64,000 bases of DNA from an uncultured Opitutaceae bacterium (GTDB taxonomy: Bacteria; Verrucomicrobiota; Verrucomicrobiia; Opitutales; Opitutaceae): positions 1-64,000 of the forward strand of contig CAIYUN010000017.1 of assembly GCA_903929355.1 (NCBI GenBank), given 5' to 3'. The translations under genes were made by a program, and so were the position numbers. The notes below the pieces were generated by a model. It was not told where the DNA came from. It saw nothing but the letters and a program-made list of their open reading frames with translations, and made no database searches. Shown in pieces: positions 1 to 9,127 of the stretch (the stretch's first letter is position 1; each line of letters opens with the position of its first letter).

Positions 1-50
1 GCAGACTTGCTGCGCCCTGATGGGACCCGGGAAGGGCGCAGCAAGTCTGC
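1..50. repeat. Perfect 17-bp inverted repeat (REP-like hairpin or terminator)
   Basis: Bases 1-17 are exactly complementary to bases 34-50, with a 16-base loop between them. The hairpin lies about 85 bases past the stop of the DUF4175 gene, so it may end that transcript. The left arm begins at the window edge and could be longer. There is no clear T-tract on the minus strand, so a REP-like element is as likely as a terminator. Confidence 0.7.
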
Positions 51-134
51 GCCCCTGCAAAACCAAGAATCTCCGGCGCGGTCACGCGCGCCGTGGGAGT
101 GGGGACGACAAAAAACACGGACATGATGTGTGGC

Positions 135-3100
135 TCACTTGCCCCCAAGCAGCTCGTAATAGCTGCGGACCGAGTCCGCGTATTTTTCGGGGACCGGATC
201 GCGGTCGGCCGGTTGCAGCGAGTCGGGCTGCTCCTTGCGTGCGAGCTCGGCGCGCAGCTCGGCCTGGACGGAAATGAGCGGGGCGAGCACCTTGTTCTGC
301 ACCTCGTTCCACTGGGGCGGGACCGTGTGGCGTTGGAACTGACGGCGCATGTCCTCGGCCTGGGCGCGGGCGTCGGCGAGTTGCTGGCGGAGCGTGGGGT
401 CGTCCACCAACTGCTCCACCGTGCGCAGCCGGTCGGCCCACGTCGCGAAATCCTGGCCGGTGAGCGGCCCGTTGGGCGCGCCCCCGTTGTTCAATTCCTG
501 CGCCAGTTGGGCGATGCCGTCCAGCGCACCCACGGGTCCGCCTCCGCCGCCGCCCCCTGCTCCCCCGCCGCCACCAGCCCGGCCACCCTCGCCGGCCCGA
601 CCTCCGTTTTGGGCCACTTGGCCGCCTCGGCCTTGGCCCTGTCCCTGACCTTGGCCCTGTCCAGGTTGCTGATCGCTGCTTTGCGCCAGCGCAGGCTGGG
701 CACCGTTGCCCTGACCTTGGCCCTGACCAGCACCTTGGCCGCCCCGGCCTTGGCCGCCGGGTTGTCCGGCCCCGGCCCGTTGACCGGCGCCACCGCGTTG
801 GCCCTGGCCCTGACCCTGGCCGTTGGGATCGTTTTGCGCGAGATCGCCGGGCTGTCCGCCTTGACCCTGACCTTGACCACGGCCCTGGCCTTGGCCGCCA
901 CGTTGTCCAGCCCCGGCCCGCTGGCCGGAGCCCTGACCCTGACCGTTTTGGGCGAGGTCCCCGGGCTGGCCACCCTGACCCTGTCCGCCGCGCTGCCCGG
1001 CCCCGGCCCGTTGGCCGGGGGCTCCGCGCTGGCCACCCGGAGCATTGCCCGGCTGGCCGTCACCTTGGGCGAATTCACCGCTATTGGCATCTGCCTGGCC
1101 ACCACGCTGACCCTGGCCGCCGCGTTGTCCGGGTTGACCGCCCTGGCCGCGCGGGCCGGCGTCGTTTTGGGCGAGATTGCCACCGGTGCCGGTGGGCTGG
1201 TCCTGGGTGCGAAAATCTTCCGAGGTGCCGGCGGGCTGTTGACCCGCGCCGGGCTGGGTGCCGGCCGGCTGGTCGTTGCCGTTTTGGGCGATGTCTCCGG
1301 GTTGTCCGGCCTGGGCACCCTGCCCGCCGCGCTGGCCCGGCTGGGCGCCGTTCTGCCCGGGCTGGCCGGCGGCATTTTGATCGGTGCCATCAGGGTTGGC
1401 TCCGGCAATGTCGCCGGGCTGGCCGTTTTGGGCCAGGGGTTGACCCCCACGCTGGCCACCCGGAGTGGCGTCGGCCGGGTTGGGCGTGGGCTGGCCGCTG
1501 CGGGGATTGGCCTTGTCCTGCTGCAACTGGCGGGCCAGGTCACCCAGCTCGTTTTGGACGAACTGCAGGGTTTGCGTCTCGTCGCCGAGGACGGAGTCGG
1601 CCGCTTTTTCGACCCCTTGGCGGAGCTGGTCGAGATCCTTTGCGACGCCGGTCTGCGCGTCGCGCGACTGGTCCACGAAGCCGCGGCGGAGGAGCTCGGA
1701 GGCGCTCTGGAGGCGGTTGTTGGCCTCGTTCTGGTTTTCCGTCTGGTCGCGGAGGAGGTTGTAAAGCTGGCGGTGCAGGGTCGGCTCGGTGGCCTCGCTG
1801 TCGGTGGTGACCTGTTGAAGGTTGTTCATCAGGTTGGTCAGGTTGGTGCGCTGCTGGTCGAGGTTCTGCGCGAGGGCGGTGCGCTGGGCTGAGTCGTCGA
1901 GCTGGCCTGCGCCGGCCTGGCCGCTCTTGGCGAGCTGCTGCTCGATCGACTGCTGTGAGGTCGCGAGGTCGCGCGCCTGCTGGCGCGCCGTGCGCATCTG
2001 CTCGGCGAACTGGCTGGACGAGTCGCGCTGGAGGCTCTGGCGGGTGTCGTCGAGCTGCTGCTGGGTGCGGGTGCCGGCCGCGAGCGCCTGTTGGACGTTG
2101 CCCTGGGCGAGCTGGTCGCCGGCGCGGCGCATGTCCTCGCGGGCCTGGTCCAGCTGTTGCCGCGCCTGCTGGGTCTGGTCGGTGGCGGGCAGATTGTTGG
2201 CGTTCTGGCGGGTCTCGTCGAGCTGGGCCAGCATGTTGTTCTGCTCGTCCTCCAGGCGCTTCAACTCGCGGGTGATGTCCTGCTTCTGCTGCTCGTCCTG
2301 CGCGGCCTTGAGCGCGGTCTGGAGCTCCTGCAGGCGCTGGTTCACGTCGGTCTGGCGGCGGGAAAGTTCGTCGAGCCGACTCTGCACCTGCAGCTGCTGG
2401 CGCTGCTCGGGCGTCATCGGCGCCTGGGCCTGCGTCTGATCCTGATAGGCCTGGTCCTGCTGCTGGCGCATGTCGAGCTGGTCGAGCTGCTGCTGGTTGC
2501 GGTTGCGCGGCTGCGCTTGCGGCTGGCCCGCGCCCCGCTGGGTCTGCGCGATGTTGAAATTGCGGGCCTGCAGGCGCAGCAGCGCCTGGTAGGCGCCCTG
2601 GGCTCCCGTCCACGCGGGGTTGAGGGGCGCCAGCGAGTTCTTGTCCCCGGCGGCGGCGAGATTCTCGGCGGACTGCTGCATGAAGCGCTTCGCCTGGTCG
2701 GCGGCGGCCAGCTGGCGGGAGTTCGTCAGGTTGGCCTGCGCGTCCTGCAGCAGGGTCATCGCCTGTGCCTGCTCGTCCTGAAGCGTCTTCACATCCGTGG
2801 GGTAGTCCTTGCCGGGCGTGGCCTGCTCGCGGAGCTTGAAGATCGCGACGGAGATTTTCTGCTGGAGGTCGAGCAGGGGGTTGTCCTGGGGCTGCTGGCC
2901 GTTTTGCTGCTGCTGTTGTTGCTGCTGCTGGAGGGCCTGGGACTGCGCCGCCGACGCCTGACGGTAGGCCTCCTCAAACGGCCGCACCTCGGCAAACTTC
3001 AGGTCGCTGGTCACCCGGCGGGGCTGGCCGTCGTCCCCCGGGGAGTCGGCCCAGGCGAACAGGGTCACCAAGTCGTCGGGCTGAACCCCCTTGGTTTCAA

Positions 3101-4532
3101 GCGCCAGCTGCTCGCCAAATTTGGCCTGCAAGGTGGCCTTCGTCGCAGCTGCGGTCACGACCGGGGTCGCCGGGGTTTTGGCCGGGGCGGTGATCGGAGT
3201 TGGGGCGGCGGTCGGTTTCAGGGAAACATACTGCGGATCCTGGTTGCCGATGCTGATGGCGACGCCGTAGTCGAGGAGGCCGAAGTCATCCGTGGCGGAC
3301 GCCTGCAGGTTCATCTCCTCAATGGCTGAGACCCGGGTGTCGCTCCGGGGGAACACGAAGGAGACCTGCGCGGGCTTGTGGGGGACCGCGGTCACCTTGA
3401 TGTTCGCCGGGGCCGGGTTCACGCGTTTTTGGTCGTCGGCGAGGTGGAGGGCGTAGGTGTGCGTGGCCTGGATGGCGATGTGGGTGGTGAACTTGGTGTG
3501 CTCGGGGTTGGAGGGGGTGAGCTTGATCTCGGCGCCGGTCTCGTCGGTCAGGGTGGCGCTGGCGAGCGGCTTGTTGACGGTGAAGTCATACTGGAGTTTG
3601 GTGCCGGTGACGGCACTGACCACGTAGGTGTTCAGGATGGTTTTGTCGGGCAGGCCGGTGAACTTGGGGTAGTTGAGGGTGGCATCGGGCCGGACGAGCG
3701 CGGGCTGGTCGAAGACCGTGAGCTTGAATTTGTCCGTCTCGCCGTCGTCGTGGGCGATGGCGTAGGTCACGTCCCCGCTCACGCGCGGCAGCGTGAAGAC
3801 ATACACCGGGTCGTTGAGACTGCGCACCATTGGGGCGCGGTTGGTCTTGCCGTCGGGCGACTGCCAAACGAGCTCCACGCGGTGGGAAAACTTTTTACTG
3901 AAGCGCGCGGCGACCACGACGTTGTGGCCGCGCTCGATCTCCTCGTTCCCCGGCGTGACCTCGATGTGCATCCCCGGCATCGACCACGGGAGGACGACGG
4001 GTCCCCGGTGCAGCACCAGCGCGGCCAGCGCGACGGAGGCGGCCGCCACGGCGGTGTGGGCCGACAGCATCCAGCGCGACTGGCGCTCGGTGCGGAGGGT
4101 CCACGGGTTGCGCCGGGCATGGCGGAGCGTGTCGTCAATGACGCGGCGCTGGAGGAAGTGGAACCGGCCGCCCTCTTCCCCGGGTTGCTGCTCGGCGGCG
4201 GTGTGGAGGGCGAGACGGAGGTCGGGAAACTCCGCCTCCACGATGCGCGCCGCAGCGGTGTAATCATACGCGGTGCGGCGGCGGACGAGGATTTCGGCCA
4301 GGGCGGCCGCGGTGAAGAGGACGGCGAGCGCGCCGGCGGTGAGGGAGGTGAGTTCCTCGTACGACGCGCGCAGTTGCAGCAGGCCGAGGGTGAGGATGGC
4401 GACGCCGAGCCACCGCCACATGCCAAGGCGGTGGAGGCGGGTGGCGCGGAGGCGGGCCGCGACCGTGTGCAGGTGCGCCGCCAGCTGGGGGTCCATGCGG
4501 TTCGGATCGGGGGCGGCGGCGGATGTTTTCAT
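135..4532 (-). CDS. Giant DUF4175-family membrane protein with Gln-rich and Gly/Gln-rich regions
   Basis: 1465 residues. The N-terminus has hydrophobic segments near residues 43-60, 65-85 and 150-170, followed by a beta-rich, probably periplasmic region to about 520. A poly-Gln run lies near residue 530, and a long Gln-rich region with coiled-coil character follows to about 1000. Residues about 1005-1330 are almost entirely Gly, Gln, Asn, Ala and Arg, with a motif like LAQN or IAQN recurring about eight times. The C-terminal 130 residues are again helical. It is the last gene of the MoxR/DUF58/BatA operon, a usual place for DUF4175 proteins. The biochemical role of the family is unknown; a scaffold or stress role in the envelope is inference. 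Long open frames on the opposite strand here are shadows of the biased composition. Confidence 0.88.
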   Translation of the reverse strand: MKTSAAAPDPNRMDPQLAAHLHTVAARLRATRLHRLGMWRWLGVAILTLGLLQLRASYEELTSLTAGALAVLFTAAALAEILVRRRTAYDYTAAARIVEAEFPDLRLALHTAAEQQPGEEGGRFHFLQRRVIDDTLRHARRNPWTLRTERQSRWMLSAHTAVAAASVALAALVLHRGPVVLPWSMPGMHIEVTPGNEEIERGHNVVVAARFSKKFSHRVELVWQSPDGKTNRAPMVRSLNDPVYVFTLPRVSGDVTYAIAHDDGETDKFKLTVFDQPALVRPDATLNYPKFTGLPDKTILNTYVVSAVTGTKLQYDFTVNKPLASATLTDETGAEIKLTPSNPEHTKFTTHIAIQATHTYALHLADDQKRVNPAPANIKVTAVPHKPAQVSFVFPRSDTRVSAIEEMNLQASATDDFGLLDYGVAISIGNQDPQYVSLKPTAAPTPITAPAKTPATPVVTAAATKATLQAKFGEQLALETKGVQPDDLVTLFAWADSPGDDGQPRRVTSDLKFAEVRPFEEAYRQASAAQSQALQQQQQQQQQNGQQPQDNPLLDLQQKISVAIFKLREQATPGKDYPTDVKTLQDEQAQAMTLLQDAQANLTNSRQLAAADQAKRFMQQSAENLAAAGDKNSLAPLNPAWTGAQGAYQALLRLQARNFNIAQTQRGAGQPQAQPRNRNQQQLDQLDMRQQQDQAYQDQTQAQAPMTPEQRQQLQVQSRLDELSRRQTDVNQRLQELQTALKAAQDEQQKQDITRELKRLEDEQNNMLAQLDETRQNANNLPATDQTQQARQQLDQAREDMRRAGDQLAQGNVQQALAAGTRTQQQLDDTRQSLQRDSSSQFAEQMRTARQQARDLATSQQSIEQQLAKSGQAGAGQLDDSAQRTALAQNLDQQRTNLTNLMNNLQQVTTDSEATEPTLHRQLYNLLRDQTENQNEANNRLQSASELLRRGFVDQSRDAQTGVAKDLDQLRQGVEKAADSVLGDETQTLQFVQNELGDLARQLQQDKANPRSGQPTPNPADATPGGQRGGQPLAQNGQPGDIAGANPDGTDQNAAGQPGQNGAQPGQRGGQGAQAGQPGDIAQNGNDQPAGTQPGAGQQPAGTSEDFRTQDQPTGTGGNLAQNDAGPRGQGGQPGQRGGQGQRGGQADANSGEFAQGDGQPGNAPGGQRGAPGQRAGAGQRGGQGQGGQPGDLAQNGQGQGSGQRAGAGQRGGQGQGRGQGQGQGGQPGDLAQNDPNGQGQGQGQRGGAGQRAGAGQPGGQGRGGQGAGQGQGQGNGAQPALAQSSDQQPGQGQGQGQGQGRGGQVAQNGGRAGEGGRAGGGGGAGGGGGGGPVGALDGIAQLAQELNNGGAPNGPLTGQDFATWADRLRTVEQLVDDPTLRQQLADARAQAEDMRRQFQRHTVPPQWNEVQNKVLAPLISVQAELRAELARKEQPDSLQPADRDPVPEKYADSVRSYYELLGGK

Positions 4533-4585
4533 GGCCTGGTTGGGTTGGGCGCGGGTACCGTTGGAGACGTTGAGAAGGGGGTGGC

Positions 4586-4598
4586 GGTTAACGCTTAT
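4586..4598. repeat. Single copy of the GGTTAACGCTTAT intergenic word
   Basis: This 13-mer is identical to one found inside the inverted-pair elements at 16722-16734 and 28358-28370. Here it overlaps the stop codon of the BatA-like gene, so the TAA at 4597-4595 is part of the repeat. It suggests that a fragment of the repeat family landed at the gene end. Confidence 0.6.
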
Positions 4599-6712
4599 TT
4601 GGCCCCCGCCGGGGCGGCCGCGCGGCGGGCGAGGGTGTAGGAGAAGAGGCTCTCGCAGGCCAGCAGCACGGCGGCGGCCGCGAGGAGCCAGCGCCAGAGT
4701 TTCTGCCGGCCCTCGAGGACGGTCGCCGTCTGCGTCCCGGGGGAGGGTTTGGGCGGCGTCAGGGCGGCGGCGGCGGCGGAGTCGGCCGGGTTGGCGTGGA
4801 GCGGCACGCCCAGCTTCTCAAAGTCGTCCAGCGGGATCGGTTCAACCCGGCTTTCGGATGCGGGCACCTGCACGGCGACCAGGCGCGTCGTGCCGCCCTC
4901 GACCAGCTCATAGACGCCGGGTGACATGGGTGGAGCGTTGACGAAGGTGGCATTGATGTCCAGTGCCGCGCGCCATTGCGCTGGGCCGGAGACGAGGCGG
5001 CCGGTGTCCCCGATCTCAGCGACAGCGGCATGGGACGCGCCCCCCAGCGAGCGCTCGACCAGCGACTCGAGCCAGGGGACGAATTTCGTGGAGATCACCC
5101 ACTGCCCGGCCGCGTTGGACCAGTCGCCGCCCCAGACGATGAGGCGGCCCTTCCCGATCGGGACCTCGAGGACGGCGGGAGTGTTGTCGTCGAAGCGCGC
5201 GACCACGGCGGCCTTCGTGGCGGCGGGCAGCGCCACCGGCTGTGGCTTCCAAAAATGGATGGTGGCAAAGTTGCTGTAGTGCGGGTCCGCGAACAGCGCG
5301 AAGAGCGGGTGCTGGAAATCAATGGTGCCGAAGAGCGCGTCGGGCCGCGCGGTGGTGGCGGGGGCCCAGCCGGTCTCGCCGGCCAGCGCGGCCGCCGTGT
5401 CCACCATCGCCGGGTCATTGAGCAGCACGAGCGCAAACCCGCCAGCCGTCAGACGGTCGCGCAGGGCTTTCGCGTCGGCGGCAGCGAGCGGCTCGGCCAC
5501 GACGTCAAACTGGCTGGCGGGTGTCTGGCCGGCCCCGGCGGCGGGGGCGTCCGTGGCGCCGCGAACGGTCACCACCGGGTCTTTCCAGCCGGCGACCGCG
5601 CGCTCGAGATAAAACCGGGCGTGCTTCAGGTCGTCGCCGGAGTGGGGACCGTGATAGACGAGCGCGACACTGCGCGGCGTCGGGCGGATCAGCCAGAGTT
5701 TGTTGTCGTAGGTTTCGGTGTCGCCGGTCAGCTCCACTCGCAGGGGGCCGTTGGCGGCGTCGGCGGGCACCGGTACGAGCGCGACCTGTTCATCTCCGGC
5801 GGGCACGGTGAGGTCCTGCCCGGGACCAAGGATGTTCCCGGTGCGGTCGTCATAAAGCTGCAGATGGAGGTCCCGCGCGGGGTTGGTGATGCCCTGGGTG
5901 ACACTCACCCGGGCGACCGCCGCCGGGGGCGGGGCGCCGGCGGTCGTCGCGGCGGCGGTGTCGGCGGCCCAGCCGAGCCAGTGGAGGCCGGCGTCTCCGG
6001 TGTGGTCGGGGTCGAGCTGGGTGAGGACCACTTCGCAGTTTTTCGGCCAGGCCAGGCCCGCCAGCCCGGCGATGCGCGTGCCGGCGGTGAAGTCGGAGAC
6101 CACCACGAGCTTTTTGTGCGCGGTGCTGTCGGTCGCCTCGGCCATCTGCTCCCATTGGGCGACAGCCGTCTCGATGGCGGCGTCCAAATGCATGGGGCCC
6201 CAGCCGGGCGTGACACTGGCGAGCACGTTTTTGACGAGGCCTGCGCGCCCGTCGGGTGGGGTCTGGGCCCAGCGTTCGCGGCTGATGAGTTCGGTGACTC
6301 CGGCGGAGGCGGAGAAGAGGACGAACTGGTCCCCGTCCTTCAGGGTGGCGGCGAGGTCGGCGATCTTCTGCCGCGCGGCGGGCCAGAGCCCGGCGCGCTG
6401 CATCGAGGCGCTCACGTTGACGATGGCGACGACGCTCTGGGGCGCGCCGTTCACGGGCGCCAGGGGCAGGTCGCGCCGGAGAAACGGCCGCGCGAAGCCC
6501 GCGGCGAGGACCGCGACGATGAGGCACCGGAGCAGTAGAAGCAGCGGGTGCTGGATGCGGCTGCGCTTGCTGAGGCGCGGAGGCGACTCCTTGAGGAATC
6601 GCATCGCGCTGAACGAAAACCGGTCGCGCGTCACCCGGCGGATCAGGTGCGCGATGACCGGACCGGCGATGAGCGCAAAGCCCGCGAGAAACCAGGGGGA
6701 GAGGAAGTTCAT
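4595..6712 (-). CDS. BatA-like membrane protein with von Willebrand A domain
   Basis: 705 residues. The N-terminus is a typical BatA leader: a first membrane segment at residues 4-25, a basic stretch, and a second hydrophobic segment around 55-75. A vWA-like domain follows from about residue 92. Its metal-binding DxSxS motif reads N-V-S-A-S, so the first Asp is Asn99. A C-terminal membrane anchor lies about 675-695. It sits between the 44-residue membrane protein (4-base ATGA overlap) and the DUF4175 gene, in a MoxR/DUF58 operon. Related Bat proteins act with MoxR ATPases in envelope or aerotolerance functions; the exact role here is not known. The Asp-to-Asn change may weaken metal binding. 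Confidence 0.87.
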   Translation of the reverse strand: MNFLSPWFLAGFALIAGPVIAHLIRRVTRDRFSFSAMRFLKESPPRLSKRSRIQHPLLLLLRCLIVAVLAAGFARPFLRRDLPLAPVNGAPQSVVAIVNVSASMQRAGLWPAARQKIADLAATLKDGDQFVLFSASAGVTELISRERWAQTPPDGRAGLVKNVLASVTPGWGPMHLDAAIETAVAQWEQMAEATDSTAHKKLVVVSDFTAGTRIAGLAGLAWPKNCEVVLTQLDPDHTGDAGLHWLGWAADTAAATTAGAPPPAAVARVSVTQGITNPARDLHLQLYDDRTGNILGPGQDLTVPAGDEQVALVPVPADAANGPLRVELTGDTETYDNKLWLIRPTPRSVALVYHGPHSGDDLKHARFYLERAVAGWKDPVVTVRGATDAPAAGAGQTPASQFDVVAEPLAAADAKALRDRLTAGGFALVLLNDPAMVDTAAALAGETGWAPATTARPDALFGTIDFQHPLFALFADPHYSNFATIHFWKPQPVALPAATKAAVVARFDDNTPAVLEVPIGKGRLIVWGGDWSNAAGQWVISTKFVPWLESLVERSLGGASHAAVAEIGDTGRLVSGPAQWRAALDINATFVNAPPMSPGVYELVEGGTTRLVAVQVPASESRVEPIPLDDFEKLGVPLHANPADSAAAAALTPPKPSPGTQTATVLEGRQKLWRWLLAAAAVLLACESLFSYTLARRAAAPAGAK

Positions 6713-6843
6713 GGTTTAACGTGGGGCGATTTTCGCCTGGCCTGGCGCCCTTTCCACCATGACTTGACCCCGATCTTGGTGAAGCGGTAGGCCACCATGA
6801 TGAGCATCAAAACGGCGATCCGGAATAGTAGTTCGGTGGTCAT
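6709..6843 (-). CDS. 44-residue single-pass membrane protein, coupled to neighbours
   Basis: A short frame of 44 residues begins with ATG at 6843. That A is also the last base of the stop codon of the DUF58 gene. Its own TGA overlaps the start codon of the BatA-like gene in an ATGA. Such overlap on both sides strongly suggests translation. The protein has one hydrophobic helix (about residues 5-20) followed by a very basic tail rich in Lys and Arg, so the tail should face the cytoplasm. I do not recognise a family. A small accessory subunit of the DUF58/BatA complex is the simplest idea. Confidence 0.7.
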   Translation of the reverse strand: MTTELLFRIAVLMLIMVAYRFTKIGVKSWWKGRQARRKSPHVKP

Positions 6844-7775
6844 CACTGGTTCCTCCGGCGGACGAGGCGGCGGGCGGCGCCGCGGGGTTGGATCAGCTCC
6901 AGCAGCGCGAGGTCGAGCGGCTGGTCGGTGGTGATCACCTGGTGGGCGACTCCGCGCTGGTCGAAGGCCGCGTTCAGCTCCCGCTGGTGCGCGGCGAAAT
7001 TCTCCTGGTAGCCGGCGCGGGCCTCGACGGGGTCCACATAGACCCGGCGGCCGGTCTCCATGTCCTCCCAGACGGCGGCGCTGCCGGCTTCGAGCGTCTG
7101 TTCGGCCGGGTCGAGCATCTGCACGACCCGCACGTCGTGACGCGCGGCGGTGAGCCGGCCGAGTTCGGCCTCCCATTCGGCGACGGGGGAGAGAAAATCG
7201 GAGAGGATGAAGATGAGGCTGCGTTTGCGGCAGAGCAGCGCGGCCTGCTCCAGGGCATGGCCCAGGCGGGTGTCGCGGCCCGCTGGCTCGCGCTCCAGGG
7301 CGGCGATGAGCCGGCGCAGGTGCCCGGGCTTCCAGCGCGGCGGGATGTAGTCCACCAGCTCGTCGGCGAAAAGTCCGAGGCCGACGACATCGCGCTGCTG
7401 GTGAAGAAAGAACGCGAAGGTGGCGGCGAGGGTGCGGGCGTAGTCGGCCTTGGTCCAGCCCTGGGAGCCGAAGAGCATCGAGCGGCTGACGTCCACGAGG
7501 AAAAGGCAGCGCAGGTTGGTCTCGTCCTCGTATTTCTTGATGAACTCGCGGTCGGTGCGGGCGAGGACCTTCCAGTCGAGGTAGCGCAGGTCATCGCCGG
7601 GGGAGTATTGCCGGTATTCAGTGAACTCGACCGAGAACCCGGAGTAGGGCGAGCGGTGGAGCCCGGCCCAGAGCCCCTCGACCACCACGCGCGCGCGCAG
7701 CTCCAGGTCGCGGATGGCGAGCAGCGAGCGCGGGTCAATGCCGCGGGCGGGGGGCGTGGGGGCTTCGGCGGGCAT
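6843..7775 (-). CDS. DUF58 domain protein
   Basis: 310 residues, full length for the family. The DUF58 signature is clear around residues 55-80, with the RQYSPGDDLRYLDW block, followed by a vWA-like core starting with DVSRSM at 95-100, where the DxSxS metal motif is intact. DUF58 proteins nearly always sit beside a MoxR ATPase, as here (44 bases downstream of it). They are thought to be partners or clients of the ATPase. The stop codon shares one base with the start of the 44-residue gene, so the two should be translated together. Confidence 0.92.
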   Translation of the reverse strand: MPAEAPTPPARGIDPRSLLAIRDLELRARVVVEGLWAGLHRSPYSGFSVEFTEYRQYSPGDDLRYLDWKVLARTDREFIKKYEDETNLRCLFLVDVSRSMLFGSQGWTKADYARTLAATFAFFLHQQRDVVGLGLFADELVDYIPPRWKPGHLRRLIAALEREPAGRDTRLGHALEQAALLCRKRSLIFILSDFLSPVAEWEAELGRLTAARHDVRVVQMLDPAEQTLEAGSAAVWEDMETGRRVYVDPVEARAGYQENFAAHQRELNAAFDQRGVAHQVITTDQPLDLALLELIQPRGAARRLVRRRNQ

Positions 7776-7786
7776 GTTGGTTGGTG

Positions 7787-7809
7787 AGGGCCGGTCGGAG
7801 ACCGGCCCT
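7787..7809. repeat. REP-like hairpin between moxR and DUF58 genes
   Basis: A 10-bp perfect stem (7787-7796 with 7800-7809) closes a 3-base loop. It lies inside the operon, in the 43-base gap between the MoxR and DUF58 genes, so it could pause transcription or protect the upstream messenger. It has no T-tract. Confidence 0.6.
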
Positions 7810-7818
7810 ACTGGCGGC

Positions 7819-8850
<1,032 letters not shown>

Positions 8851-8865
8851 GGTGGGTTGGGGAAA

Positions 8866-8949
8866 TGCGGATTGCGGATTGGGGATTGCGGAAGGTCAGA
8901 AGGAAGAATGTGGATTTTTTAACACGGAGGGCACGGAGGACACAGAGGG
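8866..8949. repeat. Two short word arrays: TGCGGAT x4 and CACGGAG type
   Basis: Bases 8866-8893 are four 7-bp units of the type TGCGGAT with few changes. Bases 8921-8949 form a second array with the words ACACGGAGG, GCACGGAGG and ACACAGAGG. Both lie between the DUF4159 gene and moxR, in the presumed promoter region of moxR. Confidence 0.75.
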
Positions 8950-9020
8950 GGGGGCGGAAGTGTGGAGGGAGTGGTGCGGGGTTCTTGGTGCTATGGCAAT
9001 GGGGAGGGGGATCGATTATC

Positions 9021-9120
9021 ATTCTCTTTCCTCTTTATCTTAATCTTTCTCTTGGTCGCGCCTAAAGCCGGAACAGGACCGGCGGGGGGAAGGAGAAAGA
9101 TAAAGAAGAAGGAGAAAGAG
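9021..9120. repeat. Imperfect inverted pair of pyrimidine/purine word arrays
   Basis: The left arm (9021-9053) is built of words like CTCTTTC and TTAATC. The right arm (9090-9120) is its approximate complement, with words like AGAAAGATAAAG. The spacer is 36 bases. The right arm ends 7 bases before the stop of the DUF4159 gene, so it could fold in the 3' end of that messenger. Confidence 0.6.
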
Positions 9121-9127
9121 TCGGAGG

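Noticed and set aside
93-1892. 599-residue open frame on the plus strand over the DUF4175 gene
   Set aside because: It is a shadow of the Gly/Gln-rich coding bias on the other strand; it is Leu/Ala/Thr repeats with no domain. The same holds for long antisense frames at 2091-3329, 3378-4640, 4976-6538 and 11445-12668.
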